From contig PBSU01000038.1 of assembly GCA_002726415.1 (NCBI GenBank), positions 3,025 through 44,675 on the forward strand: a DNA stretch of 41,651 bases, read 5' to 3'. Positions 30,740 to 40,858 of this stretch are shown here, piece after piece. Each line of letters starts with the position of its first letter. Position 1 is the first letter of the stretch. This stretch comes from Acidiferrobacteraceae bacterium. GTDB taxonomy: Bacteria > Pseudomonadota > Gammaproteobacteria > Arenicellales > UBA868. The notes under the pieces are model-generated. The model did not search any database. It saw nothing but the letters and a program-made list of their open reading frames with translations, and had not been told where the DNA came from. A program made the translations under genes and the position numbers.

Positions 30740-32155
30740 ATGAGTGACGATGACCTGAGTCGTGTCTTTGCGACCACGCTTAGCGCGCAACTGCGCTCCG
30801 GGGCTGTATCCCCCCTTGAGGTCATGGATGCCACCATATCGCGTATCGAGGCAGTTAACCCCCAGGTGAATGCATTGCCGATCCTGTGTCTTGACCGTGC
30901 CCGCGAACAGGCACGCGCACTGACTGCGGCTGGCAATACGCCAAACACCCGAGGGCCCTTGTGGGGCCTGCCGTTGGCGGTCAAGGATTACAACGATCTG
31001 GAGGGTGTGGTTACCACCTACGGCTCACCCCTTTTCTCTGGCAATATCGCGCGTGCCTCGGATGCGACAGTAGCAAAACTGCAGGCATCGGGCGCTATCG
31101 CTGTGGGCAAATCCAATGTACCCGAATGGGCCGGCGCGCATACCTTCAACCCGGTCTTTGGGCATACCCTCAACCCCTGGAACTCGGCGGTCAGCGCCGG
31201 GGGTTCCTCGGGCGGTTCTGGTGTCGCGCTGGCTACAGGCATGGTGCCCCTGGCAACAGGCAACGACCTGGGTGGCAGCCTGCGGGTACCGGCCAGTTTC
31301 AACGGCGTTGTGGGGTTGCGGCCTGGGCCAGGCCGGGTGCCCCGGGGTGCCCGACTCCCGGCTTTTGATACGCTCTGGGTGGAAGGGCCCATGGGGCGCT
31401 GCGTTGCCGATGTCGCGCTGATGCTGGATGGCGCTGCTGGCTACGACCTGGCTGATCCGCTCTCGTTTCCACACAATGGTGAGCGGTTTGTCGACGCACT
31501 GGAACACACGGACATGCCCCAGCGTGTCGCCTTTAGTCCGGATTTGGGTGTCGTGCCCATGGAAGCCGAGGTGGCAAACATCTGCGAGATCGCGGCAGAA
31601 CGTTTCAGCGAGATCGGGGCCCACGTGGATCATGGTGCGCCCGATTTCTCCGGCGCTATCGAGGCCTTTCAGACCCTGCGTGGGGTGTTGATTGCCCAGA
31701 TGATGGAATCGATCCTGATAGAACATCGTGAGCAGATTGCGCCGGAGATTATCTGGAATATCGAGAAAGGTCTGGGGGTCACCAATGCGCAACTGCTGGA
31801 CGCCGAACGGGTCCGATCCGGGTTGTACCGACAGATGGAGAATTTTTTCAAGGAGTACGACCTGCTGCTCTGTCCCACCGTATCGGTACCGCCTTTCCCT
31901 AAAGACCAGCGCTATGTCGACGTTATCGCTGGACAACCTACCCAAACCTACATTGACTGGATCGCCATTACCTTTGCAATCACGATGACCTCGTGCCCGG
32001 CATTAAGCCTGCCGGTCGGGTTTACCGAAAGCGGCTTGCCAGTAGGCCTACAGGTTATTGGTCGACCGCGCGGTGAAGCGGCGTTACTGCGAGCCTGTCA
32101 CCGCATGGAAGAGGTATTGGGTCTGGCTGGCCAGGTGCCGATCGACCCCCGATAA
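30740..32155 (+). CDS. amidase-signature family hydrolase
   Basis: A 471-residue amidase of the GatA/AS family. The Ser-cisSer-Lys triad is visible: the lysine in LAVKDYND near residue 82, the glycine/serine loop SAGGSSGGSGVALATGM near 152-168 with the cis-serine, and the nucleophile serine in GNDLGGSLRVPASFNGVVGLRP near residue 180. Length is normal for stand-alone amidases. No GatB or GatC is adjacent, so a catabolic amide hydrolase is more likely than the tRNA amidotransferase subunit. The phytanoyl-CoA-dioxygenase-family gene follows after 16 bp. Substrate unknown. Confidence 0.88.
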   Translation: MSDDDLSRVFATTLSAQLRSGAVSPLEVMDATISRIEAVNPQVNALPILCLDRAREQARALTAAGNTPNTRGPLWGLPLAVKDYNDLEGVVTTYGSPLFSGNIARASDATVAKLQASGAIAVGKSNVPEWAGAHTFNPVFGHTLNPWNSAVSAGGSSGGSGVALATGMVPLATGNDLGGSLRVPASFNGVVGLRPGPGRVPRGARLPAFDTLWVEGPMGRCVADVALMLDGAAGYDLADPLSFPHNGERFVDALEHTDMPQRVAFSPDLGVVPMEAEVANICEIAAERFSEIGAHVDHGAPDFSGAIEAFQTLRGVLIAQMMESILIEHREQIAPEIIWNIEKGLGVTNAQLLDAERVRSGLYRQMENFFKEYDLLLCPTVSVPPFPKDQRYVDVIAGQPTQTYIDWIAITFAITMTSCPALSLPVGFTESGLPVGLQVIGRPRGEAALLRACHRMEEVLGLAGQVPIDPR

Positions 32156-32171
32156 TTTTCTGGACCGTGTC

Positions 32172-33017
32172 ATGCAGCATCTATCGCCACAACAGATCAA
32201 ACAGTATCACCGGGACGGTTACCTTTACCCCCTGCCGGCACTGGATACCTCTGAACTCACTGCTGCATTGACCGACTTAGAGGCCGTCGAGAACCGTCCC
32301 GTTCCCGCCGAGCTTTCGCTTTTGGTATCAGGCTGTCTTCGCAAGAACGCGATGTATCTTTTCCCTTTCATATCCAAAATCGCCCACAACAGTCGCGTAC
32401 TGGATCAGGTGGAAAGCATACTGGGCCAGAACATACTGCTCTACGCCGCTGATTTTTTTATTAAGGAGCCCCAGACACCACACCAGGTCACCTGGCATCA
32501 GGACCTCACCTACTGGGGCCTGGGTGAAACGGATGATCAGATCACCGCCTGGATTGCATTGACCGAGGCCAACACGGCTTCTGGCTGCATGCGCTTTGTC
32601 CCAGGTTCTCACAAACAACAGATAGTCGGGCACCACGACAGCTATGCCTCAGATAACCTTTTGTCGCGCGGGCAGGAAATCAGTGTTGACGTCAATGAGT
32701 CAGACGCAGTGCATGCGCCGCTTCAACCCGGCGAGATGTCCTTACATCATGGCAGACTGTTTCATGCATCAGGCCCCAATAACAGCAGCCATCGGCGAGT
32801 CGGCCTCGCAATCCGCTACATAACACCATCGGTGAAACAACTGGTTGGTGAACGTGATTTCGCCATGGTGGCTAGAGGCCGTGACGACAGCGGGCACTGG
32901 GTTCACATTCCGATACCCTCATGCAACTATGAGCCGTCCGCTGTGGGGCTTTATTTGCAGGCCTCAAGCGAACAGGACAAGGTGCTCATGCGCAATACCG
33001 GCCAAGCCGCTACCTGA
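32172..33017 (+). CDS. phytanoyl-CoA dioxygenase (PhyH) family protein
   Basis: A 281-residue Fe(II)/2-oxoglutarate-dependent oxygenase. The N-terminal QIKQYHRDGYLYPLPALD is the family opening. The iron-binding HxD is in TWHQDLTYWG (about residues 104-113), the distal histidine is in LHHGRLFHASGPNNSSHRRVGLAIRYI near residue 200, and the arginine of RRVG is the likely 2-oxoglutarate ligand. The tracked start 38 codons upstream lies inside the amidase gene; the ATG of MQHLSPQQ follows the amidase stop by 16 bp. It may oxidise the amidase substrate or product. Substrate not predictable. Confidence 0.88.
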   Translation: MQHLSPQQIKQYHRDGYLYPLPALDTSELTAALTDLEAVENRPVPAELSLLVSGCLRKNAMYLFPFISKIAHNSRVLDQVESILGQNILLYAADFFIKEPQTPHQVTWHQDLTYWGLGETDDQITAWIALTEANTASGCMRFVPGSHKQQIVGHHDSYASDNLLSRGQEISVDVNESDAVHAPLQPGEMSLHHGRLFHASGPNNSSHRRVGLAIRYITPSVKQLVGERDFAMVARGRDDSGHWVHIPIPSCNYEPSAVGLYLQASSEQDKVLMRNTGQAAT

Positions 33018-33029
33018 GTCTGGAGTCGA

Positions 33030-34103
<1,074 letters not shown>

Positions 34104-34114
34104 TCAGCAAGAGA

Positions 34115-34564
34115 TCAGCGGATTTTGATATCGACCTTGCGCGGCTTGACCTCCGCAGTTTTCGGCAAAGTCAGATTAAGAACGCCATCTTCATAGTGGG
34201 CCTCGACCTTGGCTTCATCGATATCGGTGCCCAGACGCAGCGACCTGACAAACTTGCCGTAAAAGCGTTCCTGACGGATGACCCGGCCATTCTTTTCATC
34301 CTTCTTCTCTTCCTTGCGCTGCGCATTAATCGTCAACACACCATCATTAATGGTGACATCCAGATTTTCGCGCGGCACGCCCGGAATCTCTGCTTTCACT
34401 TTATAAACGCTCTCATTCTCGCTGACGTCTATAGCCGGTGCTCTCGCGTTGTCGTCACCTCGTACCACAACAGGGGTACGAAACCAATTGCCCATGGCAT
34501 TATCAAAATCACCAAAGAGTTCCCAGCTACGGTTTCTCTCATAGGGTCTTGCTAGATTATTCAT
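34115..34564 (-). CDS. Hsp20/alpha-crystallin small heat-shock protein
   Basis: A 149-residue small heat-shock chaperone that holds unfolded proteins in the cytoplasm. The alpha-crystallin domain spans about residues 43-135 and shows VYKVKAEIPGVPRENLDVTINDGVLTINAQR and the late beta-strand motif YEDGVLNLTLPK (the GVLxLxLPK hallmark). The N-terminus, WELFGDFDNAMGNWF, is the usual variable arm; the C-terminus, KVDIKIR, ends in a short IxI-like anchor. I use the ATG of MNNLARPY, because GGAG lies 8 nt upstream. The sigma-32-type promoter at 34633-34660 explains heat induction, and an intrinsic terminator follows. Confidence 0.94.
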   Translation of the reverse strand: MNNLARPYERNRSWELFGDFDNAMGNWFRTPVVVRGDDNARAPAIDVSENESVYKVKAEIPGVPRENLDVTINDGVLTINAQRKEEKKDEKNGRVIRQERFYGKFVRSLRLGTDIDEAKVEAHYEDGVLNLTLPKTAEVKPRKVDIKIR

Positions 34565-34598
34565 AAGTCGATCTCCATTACCGGTTTGAAACTGACTG

Positions 34599-34613
34599 CA
34601 CACTGGCAGTGTG
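34599..34613 (-). promoter_or_regulatory. palindrome in the hsp20 leader
   Basis: CACACTG-G-CAGTGTG is a perfect 7-1-7 palindrome within the predicted 5' untranslated region, about 12 bp after the expected start site and 35 bp before the ATG. It may be a repressor site or a leader hairpin. It does not cover the Shine-Dalgarno. Confidence 0.4.
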
Positions 34614-34632
34614 TTTCGTTTTCCTGATTTAT

Positions 34633-34660
34633 ATATGGGGTTTTTCGGTGTTTTTTCAAG
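34633..34660 (-). promoter_or_regulatory. sigma-32 (heat-shock) promoter
   Basis: On the minus strand CTTGAAA (34654-34660), a 13-bp spacer, and CCCCATAT (34633-34640) match the RpoH consensus CTTGAAA-N13-15-CCCCATNT at every fixed position. Transcription should start near 34625, about 60 nt before the hsp20 ATG. Confidence 0.88.
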
Positions 34661-34784
34661 AGAGGTAACGGTCCGTTGGGATACCTGGAGAGCTCATCTT
34701 AGCGTCACCTCGGATATCTCCTGTTCAAGAAGGTAAGATATACCCAAGGCCCTTCATCTTCTGTCGAACTTATTTCAGACCACT

Positions 34785-36086
34785 ATGGAATCACGATTTG
34801 ATGCCGTTATTATTGGTGCCGGCATTATCGGTACGGCAACCGCTTTTGCCCTGAGTAAATCCGGCTGGCGTGTGCTGGTTGCCGACCCATTGCCTGGCGC
34901 CGGACAGGGCGCGACCAGCAGTTCTTTGGCAATGATCCGAACCCAGTACTCTACGCTTGAGGGTACTGCGCTGGCCTGGGAGGGGTTTCACTGCTGGCAG
35001 GATTGGCCTGCCTATCTTGCGCTCGATAGCGACGAAGCCATCGCGCCTTTTCATCATGCCGGTGTGCTGACATTCAAGACTTCCAGTAATGGTTTCCTCA
35101 AGCCCCACTTGGCATTTTCACGCGATCTTGAAATCCCCTTCGAGGAGTGGCCGCACACCAAATTGCAGCAGAGGTTTCCCCAATGGGATCTGGAGAGTTT
35201 CGGCCCACCCGTATTATCGGACGACCCCCACTTTGGAAGCAGTTCCGGTGAATCGTTGGAATGCGTTTTTTTCCCCAAGGGCGGCTATTGCCCGGATCCG
35301 CAACTCGCTGCACATAACCTGCAACGGGGTGCCGAACAACACCAGGCCCGGTTTCGCTTCGGCTGCGCTGTTGAGGCCATCCACACCGAGCAAGAACGTG
35401 TGCAGGGCGTTCGGCTATCAGACGGTCAGGAGATTAGCTGCCAGGCTGTGATCAACGCGGCTGGACCGCATGCCCAGAAGATCAATGGCCTGGCCGGGCT
35501 TGCACAGGCACACAATATCCAGACCCGGGTTATTCACCACGAAACGGTGCATATCCGCTGTCCGCAGGCCGCGAGCGCGGATCACACGCCCATAATGCTG
35601 TACGACACGGATGTGGGAAGTTACGCGCGTGCTGATACCGGCGAAAATATTCTCGTCGGCAGTCTCGGTGCACGGGGTGAAGTTGAAATGGCCGCCGATC
35701 CGGATGATTTTGACCGTAACCTCTCCAGCCACGCCATTGAGCCGTTGTACCGGCTGGCACAAAGGATTCCGCCACTGGGCATTCCCAATACCCTGTCAGG
35801 TGTGGCCGACCTGTGGGATGTCAGTGACGACTGGATTCCGATTTATGACCGCACCGATGTGGGGGGCTTCTACCTGGCTATCGGCACGAGCGGAAATCAG
35901 TTCAAGACAGCGCCTGTTGTCGGCGAACTGATGACTGCGCTGGTCAATGCCTGCGAGAACGGTGCAGACCATGACCGCGAGCCGATCCAGTTTCTGCTCC
36001 CGCGTACTGGCCACACCATTAACCTGGGATTTTTCTCGCGCAATCGTGAGCCCAACCCGGCCAGCAGTCTATCGGTTCTGAGCTGA
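34785..36086 (+). CDS. FAD-dependent oxidoreductase, DadA/sarcosine-oxidase-beta-like
   Basis: A 433-residue DAO-family flavoenzyme that likely oxidises an N-methyl or D-amino acid. The dinucleotide-binding start is AVIIGAGIIGTATAFALSKSGWRV (about residues 7-30), followed by ATSSSLAMIRTQYS, the flavin-contacting segment. A second FAD strand is AVINAAGPHAQKI near residue 226. The C-terminal YLAIGTSGNQFKTAPVVGELM is the typical closing motif. Length is intermediate between DadA and sarcosine-oxidase beta. It has no close partner on its strand. Exact substrate unknown. Confidence 0.84.
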   Translation: MESRFDAVIIGAGIIGTATAFALSKSGWRVLVADPLPGAGQGATSSSLAMIRTQYSTLEGTALAWEGFHCWQDWPAYLALDSDEAIAPFHHAGVLTFKTSSNGFLKPHLAFSRDLEIPFEEWPHTKLQQRFPQWDLESFGPPVLSDDPHFGSSSGESLECVFFPKGGYCPDPQLAAHNLQRGAEQHQARFRFGCAVEAIHTEQERVQGVRLSDGQEISCQAVINAAGPHAQKINGLAGLAQAHNIQTRVIHHETVHIRCPQAASADHTPIMLYDTDVGSYARADTGENILVGSLGARGEVEMAADPDDFDRNLSSHAIEPLYRLAQRIPPLGIPNTLSGVADLWDVSDDWIPIYDRTDVGGFYLAIGTSGNQFKTAPVVGELMTALVNACENGADHDREPIQFLLPRTGHTINLGFFSRNREPNPASSLSVLS

Positions 36087-36097
36087 ACAGGCAGGCT

Positions 36098-37474
36098 TCA
36101 GGCAGTGTGAACGAACAGCGAATCTAGTGATGCAAGTTTATCCAGTGACATCAGTCTCTGGTGTAGTTGACCGCCAGCATCACCGATGACCGGTTCAGTC
36201 AAGGAGAGAAACTTTGCCTGGTGTTGGGCAATTTCAGGGAAGTTTTCAGGCTCACCCCGGGGGATCTCTACACAACGGGTCTGGCAGGAGCCATCGCGAA
36301 ATTTCACCGTTACCGTGCCGCCCATACGCTCCGGGTATATCGCATCCATCTGTGAATCCTCGCGCACATCAATACGTTCAGCCAGGGCCAATGTAGTGGA
36401 ATCCCCAAGATAGCGCGCGTAATCATCCCAGGTCAAATTGCCGGTCTGTGCTGCAACCGCCGCGGTGAAATGCATTGAGAACTGGCCGCCGACCACGCCT
36501 TGGGGCTTACGTCGGTATGCTTGCGGCAACGCCGTCAGATCCATGCCTTTGCGCGGTAACCCGATCGCGATCCGATCAATGGCCGATTCTGGAACCCCGG
36601 CACCCACGATATCTACAATGCCATCGATCGCCGCATGACTGAAGCGGCACGAGGGATAAGGCTTAACGCCGATTTCCAGGGTTTCCCAATGCGCATGCAA
36701 TGCATGCACAGCCAGGTCGGCATCCGGATTTGGTGCATAGCTCTTCAGGAAACCACAGTCACCCTCAATAGCATCGGCGGCACCCACAAAACCCTCAGCC
36801 GCCAGAGATGCGGCTATCACCCCGGCCATAGCCGCATTACCCACCTGGAAGCGCTTGGTCCAGGCGCTGTTAACCAGAAACTGCATTGAGCCGGCTGCCT
36901 GACTGAGACAGATTCCCAGCGCCATCTCGAGCTGGTGGGCATCCAGGCCCAGCGTGCGACCCGCGGATATGGCTGCCCCAAAGGCACCAGTCGTCGCGGT
37001 CGGGTGGAAGCCTCGATCATAGTGATCTGCCGGCTTCAGCGCCCGTCCAAGCCGGCACATCACCTCATAGCCCGCGATGACACCCGCCAGCACCTGCTCT
37101 CCGCGGGCTTGTGCCATTTGACCTCCTGCCAGCGCCGCTGCCAGGACTGGAGCACTGGGATGCACCGTCGCCGCAATATGGGTGTCATCAAAATCCAGGC
37201 TATGAATCAGAGCGCCATTCACCAACGCCGCAGCCGGGAAGGTGTAACCCTTCGAATCGGCGAACACAGCCGCTTCGCCCTTCTCCATGCCCAGGCGCTT
37301 AACTGCAGCCAGCAACGCCGGGGTAGACTCGGCTTCGTGTCTCGCCCGGATCGCAACCCCGACGCTGTCCGCAATGAGCAGGCAGGCCCGCTCGCCCACT
37401 GGCCCAGGCACATCCTCCATTTTCAATGAACTGGCAAATTCGCAGACCCTTGCCGTAATGCCTGGTGTCCCCAC
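36098..37474 (-). CDS. MmgE/PrpD-family protein
   Basis: A 458-residue protein of the MmgE/PrpD fold, which includes 2-methylcitrate dehydratase, cis-aconitate decarboxylase and many uncharacterised dehydratase-like enzymes. Family features include ADSVGVAIRARHE near residue 34, ALVNGALIHSLDFDDTHIAATVHPSAPVLAAAL near residue 85, and FHPTATTGAFGAAISAGRTLGLDAHQLEMALGI near residue 155. The start is GTG with GGGAGAGGA just upstream. No prpB/prpC-like genes are adjacent, so a 2-methylcitrate role is not supported. It lies downstream of an enoyl-CoA hydratase gene on the same strand and may form part of a catabolic unit. Confidence 0.87.
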   Translation of the reverse strand: MGTPGITARVCEFASSLKMEDVPGPVGERACLLIADSVGVAIRARHEAESTPALLAAVKRLGMEKGEAAVFADSKGYTFPAAALVNGALIHSLDFDDTHIAATVHPSAPVLAAALAGGQMAQARGEQVLAGVIAGYEVMCRLGRALKPADHYDRGFHPTATTGAFGAAISAGRTLGLDAHQLEMALGICLSQAAGSMQFLVNSAWTKRFQVGNAAMAGVIAASLAAEGFVGAADAIEGDCGFLKSYAPNPDADLAVHALHAHWETLEIGVKPYPSCRFSHAAIDGIVDIVGAGVPESAIDRIAIGLPRKGMDLTALPQAYRRKPQGVVGGQFSMHFTAAVAAQTGNLTWDDYARYLGDSTTLALAERIDVREDSQMDAIYPERMGGTVTVKFRDGSCQTRCVEIPRGEPENFPEIAQHQAKFLSLTEPVIGDAGGQLHQRLMSLDKLASLDSLFVHTA

Positions 37475-37526
37475 TGATCCTCTCCCTGGTCAGGCTCCGT
37501 TATTTACAGATCCCCAAAGCCGATCT

Positions 37527-38318
37527 CTAGCGCCCTTTGAAGTCGGCTTTTCGTTTTTCGTTAAAAGCACCAATACCCTCGCGACGATCCTCCGTGGGCA
37601 CTGTCTGGTTGTAAGCCTGCAGTTCCACCTCATAGTCTGCTTTGAGCTGTGAGAATGCCGCATGATTCAATGCCTTGATTGCACTACGCACGGCGATCGG
37701 TCCATTGTCGGCAATCCGCTGTGCCACCGTTCGCACCGCGTCAATCAGTGCGGCCGGCTCACATACCTCATTAATCAATCCCCACTGCAGTGCCTGTTCT
37801 GCCGTAAAGGGCTTTCCTGTGAGTATGATCTCTTTGGCACGGCGTATACCCACGGCACGGGGCAGATACTGAGTCCCAGCCATACCTGGCATGATTCCCA
37901 ACGTGGTCTCAGTCAGCGCAAAACGGGCATGACTGGCTGCATAGGCAAAATCGCAGGCCAGCGTCAGTTCGGTTCCCCCACCGAAGGCAGCACCATTGAT
38001 TGCCCCCAGTAAGGGCGCTGGGCAATCAATGAGTGCCCGTGCCAGATCTTCAAATACCACATGCTGGGCATACCACGCCTCATCGCTCATGCCGTGACGT
38101 TGCTTCAGATCACCGCCTGCACAAAACGCGCGATCCCCACTGCCAGTTAGAATGATGCACCGAGCCTGGCGCGAGCCTGAAACAAAATCGCTGAAGACTT
38201 CCAGCAGTTCTTCAGCCATCTGGGTGTTGAAAGCATTTGCGACTTGGGGTCGGTTGAGCGTTATCCAGGTCAGGTGATCCTGTGGATCAACGATGATGGT
38301 CTCAAATGTTTTGCTCAT
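37527..38318 (-). CDS. enoyl-CoA hydratase/isomerase family
   Basis: A 263-residue crotonase-fold protein. The oxyanion-hole loops are FCAGGDLKQR near residue 66 and GAINGAAFGGGTELTLACDFAYA near residue 104. The active-site region is ALTETTLGIMPGMAGTQYLPRAVG, with the first catalytic glutamate position probably occupied by the E of LTETTLG and the second by glycine or alanine. This suggests a hydratase or lyase subtype rather than classical EchA. It is not a close copy of the crotonase at 7 kb. It precedes the MmgE/PrpD gene by about 50 bp on the same strand. Confidence 0.87.
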   Translation of the reverse strand: MSKTFETIIVDPQDHLTWITLNRPQVANAFNTQMAEELLEVFSDFVSGSRQARCIILTGSGDRAFCAGGDLKQRHGMSDEAWYAQHVVFEDLARALIDCPAPLLGAINGAAFGGGTELTLACDFAYAASHARFALTETTLGIMPGMAGTQYLPRAVGIRRAKEIILTGKPFTAEQALQWGLINEVCEPAALIDAVRTVAQRIADNGPIAVRSAIKALNHAAFSQLKADYEVELQAYNQTVPTEDRREGIGAFNEKRKADFKGR

Positions 38319-38440
38319 AACTTAATTTCGTCTATTCAATCAGTTCCGTTATAGATACGGGAAGTATCGTCGAAGCGCTGGTCAAGGGGAATGCTGAGAA
38401 CAGCATGCTCAGTATGACAAAAATGTAACTCACTTACGCC

Positions 38441-38821
38441 CTATACGCCATCGAGTTCCGCGAAGACCTTCTTTGCAATACGATGACATTCCACGGCAAC
38501 CGGCACCCCGCAGTAGATCGCAATCTGGTTGAGAATGGCCTTTAACTCCTCCCGGGTGACACCGTTTACCATGGCGCCACGAAAATGCAGTTCCCACTCA
38601 TGCATCCGGTTAAGTGCTGCAATCATCGTGACATTCAACATGCTGCGCGTTTTACGATCCAGCGTATCATCGCCCCAGACAGCACCCCAGCAGTATTCGG
38701 TGAGTAACTCCTGAAAATCACCGGCAAATTCACCGGCATTGGCTAATGCGTTATCTACGTATTCTGCACCGAGCACATCACGCCGGGCTGCCAAGCCTTT
38801 ATCAAAACGTTCCTGATCCAT
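38441..38821 (-). CDS. carboxymuconolactone decarboxylase family protein
   Basis: A 126-residue all-helical protein of the CMD/PcaC-AhpD fold. RSMLNVTMIAALNRMHEWELHFRGAMVNGVTREEL (about residues 57-91) contains the family's HxxxxHxxxA-type pattern (H74 and H78 region), and the end is LNQIAIYCGVPVAVECHRIA. The redox CxxC of AhpD is absent, so it belongs with the decarboxylase-like branch rather than the peroxidase branch. AGGAG lies 6 nt before the ATG. Other CMD-like proteins of this size are often of unknown function. It sits upstream of the enoyl-CoA hydratase gene on the same strand. Confidence 0.85.
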   Translation of the reverse strand: MDQERFDKGLAARRDVLGAEYVDNALANAGEFAGDFQELLTEYCWGAVWGDDTLDRKTRSMLNVTMIAALNRMHEWELHFRGAMVNGVTREELKAILNQIAIYCGVPVAVECHRIAKKVFAELDGV

Positions 38822-39232
38822 ACCAATCTCCTGTGAAAAGAACGGTGATTATGCCTTGAGAAAGCCGGGAACACCTCGCCCACAACCCCTGCTAAACAAG
38901 ACTGCTGTTCCGGTCGCGCTGAAGCCCCCTTTTTGCCTTCCGGGCCGAAGGGGCATAGTGGTCGAGGGTTATACCTAGGCTGCAACACCGGCCTTACAGA
39001 TTCACTCGACGTGTTATCGACAATAAACCCTCCAGAGAAAAACAAAACGCAGTACGCCGCCATGGTTGGGAAGTGGTTAGAGCGCCATCCTGATCGATGG
39101 CATGACCATTGACTCTCCTGCGCCCTCTGGGTACTTGAATACTCTGTGCGGTCGTTTGCCAATATCGCAAATAGGCAAGTTAACGAAAAAGGGCTGAAAA
39201 TAATTGGGCTCGATGGAAATAATGATCCAAAG
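38822..39232. other. intergenic region, 411 bp
   Basis: No intact gene. It separates the carboxymuconolactone-decarboxylase-like gene from the GMC gene and holds a possible Rap1a-like gene remnant on the plus strand (listed separately). The right part becomes visibly A+T-rich towards the GMC gene. Confidence 0.5.
38963..39175 (+). pseudogene. possible remnant of a Rap1a-like small protein
   Basis: One plus-strand frame reads RGLYLGCNTGLTDSL, later YAAMVGKWLERHPDRWHDH, then a TGA (39110-39112), and continues LSCALWVLEYSVRSF. The pattern GYxxGxxDSL ... VVxKWLExxPERxH..(A)xxLVxxAL is that of the Rap1a/Tai-immunity-like domain, which usually runs unbroken and has an N-terminal signal peptide. 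Here the signal peptide is missing and a stop interrupts the domain. The resemblance is weak and from memory, and could be chance. Confidence 0.3.
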
Positions 39233-40858
39233 TCAATTTTTTTGACTGGTGATCATGCTTGAAATTTTTTCAGCCATCATGATGACAGGAGCATTTAGAT
39301 TTGCGGTCACATTATGGGGCATGATTGACGCATCTATAACACGCAGGCCTTCGGTGTTATGAACAAAGCCTTCTCCATTGGTTACGCTGTCGCCCCCAAC
39401 GCCCATTCGACATGTAGAACTCGGGTGGTATTCTGTTGACACATTCTGGCGGAGCCAGGCCAGAATTTCGGTGTCAGATTTAAGTTCAAAACCCGGTTCA
39501 ATTTCACCTCGACTCAGCCCGTTAAACGCATTTTGCGCTGCTATTTCGCGCGTCAGGCGAAGGCCATTCATCATGGCTCTACGATCGCTCTCGGAAGCGA
39601 AATAGTTATATACGATAGAAGGATAAATTGAAGGATCTGCTGATCTTAAACTAACACGCCCACGAGATTGGGGGCGCATCAATCCCATAGAGAACATGAA
39701 GCCATCATCAAAATTTGCCTTCGGATCGCCAAATTCAGCAGTGAGAGGATAAAACTCATGTTGAATGTCAGCGTAATCAACTTCTTCGGAAGATCGAAAA
39801 AAACAACCGGCTTCGCACATGGTTGAAGACCCTAACCCAGATTTAAACATTAGCCAACGTAAGCCGATGCCAAGTGGTCGGACTCCTCGGAAATGGTGAG
39901 ACAATGAAAGTCCACTTGGTGTCGCATACTGTATAGGCACAATGGGATGGTCCTCTAGGTAGTTTCCAACTGCAGGGACGTCAGCAACAACAGAGATACC
40001 ATGAGCAACAAGATGAGATGCAAGGCCGACTCCAGACAGCATTAACAAATGTGGGGAGCCTATGGCGCCCGCCGAAAGAATCACTTCATTCGTGGCTTCG
40101 TAGTATTTGGTTTGCCCTTTAGAGTACGTTTCGACACCTACTGCGCGCCTACCATCAAACCGAATCTTCCGTGTATGTGTATTTGTTAAAACAGTGAGGT
40201 TTTCTCGATGTCGAATTGGGTGTAAATAGGCTGTTGCTGTGCTACAGCGTTTTCCATTCTGAGTAAAACTTTGGGCGATATGGAATCCTTCCTGCTCAGC
40301 ACCATTCTGATCCCTTGTTATATCGTATCCTGCTTGTTTGCCAGCTTGCAGAAAAGCTTGGTAAAGCGGGTGTGTCGCACGACATCGCTCGATAGATTGC
40401 GGCCCACTACCGCCACGCCATTCACTGGGGCCGCCATCAAAAGTTTCCAATTTTTTGAAGTACGGTAAGCAGTGAGAAAACGACCAATCTAGGAGACCTT
40501 CTTTCGCCCAAGCGTCGTAATCTTTCGGGTTTCCACGATTAGCCACCATGCCATTGATAGACGAGGAGCCTCCAAGCACTTTGCCCCGATGCTGGAGGAT
40601 TTTTCTATTATTACAATAAGGCTCCGGCTCCCCGGTGAAGGCCCAATCAAATTTTGGATGGCGTGCTGCAATCGCTAGCGCTGCGGGCATTTGTAGAACT
40701 ATATGCCCATCTTCACCGCCGGCTTCTACCAGAAGCACTCGAAGGTCAGGGTGCTCGCTAAGTCGGTTAGCCACAACGCATCCTGCCGATCCTGCACCGA
40801 CGATAATGTAATCAAATACGCGCTTTTCCGATAACGATGAAGTTACGTTCCGTTTCAT
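39233..40858 (-). CDS. GMC-family oxidoreductase (choline dehydrogenase-like)
   Basis: A 541-residue FAD enzyme of the glucose-methanol-choline family. The N-terminal dinucleotide motif is YIIVGAGSAGCVVANRLS near residue 18. GMC signature 1 is HRGKVLGGSSSINGMV near residue 86. The second signature region is LSAGAIGSPHLLMLSGVG. The active-site histidine is in STEYHPSSTCRMG and the second catalytic residue is the asparagine in NLNAPVIMMAEK. The tracked start is a TTG 13 codons upstream; I use the ATG of MKRNVTSS. Codon and base composition are clearly more A+T-rich than in neighbouring genes, a sign of recent acquisition. An alcohol or choline-like substrate is likely, but not determined. Confidence 0.9.
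   Translation of the reverse strand: MKRNVTSSLSEKRVFDYIIVGAGSAGCVVANRLSEHPDLRVLLVEAGGEDGHIVLQMPAALAIAARHPKFDWAFTGEPEPYCNNRKILQHRGKVLGGSSSINGMVANRGNPKDYDAWAKEGLLDWSFSHCLPYFKKLETFDGGPSEWRGGSGPQSIERCRATHPLYQAFLQAGKQAGYDITRDQNGAEQEGFHIAQSFTQNGKRCSTATAYLHPIRHRENLTVLTNTHTRKIRFDGRRAVGVETYSKGQTKYYEATNEVILSAGAIGSPHLLMLSGVGLASHLVAHGISVVADVPAVGNYLEDHPIVPIQYATPSGLSLSHHFRGVRPLGIGLRWLMFKSGLGSSTMCEAGCFFRSSEEVDYADIQHEFYPLTAEFGDPKANFDDGFMFSMGLMRPQSRGRVSLRSADPSIYPSIVYNYFASESDRRAMMNGLRLTREIAAQNAFNGLSRGEIEPGFELKSDTEILAWLRQNVSTEYHPSSTCRMGVGGDSVTNGEGFVHNTEGLRVIDASIMPHNVTANLNAPVIMMAEKISSMITSQKN

Noticed and set aside
38755-39162. 135-codon minus-strand ORF before the carboxymuconolactone-decarboxylase-like gene
   Set aside because: Overlaps the start and Shine-Dalgarno of that gene in another frame, has no recognisable domain and a residue mix typical of chance frames.
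39231-39247. AGTCAA-TTTTT-TTGACT hairpin at the GMC stop codon
   Set aside because: Only 6 bp, overlaps the coding end and lacks a following T-run on the minus strand. Too weak to call a terminator.
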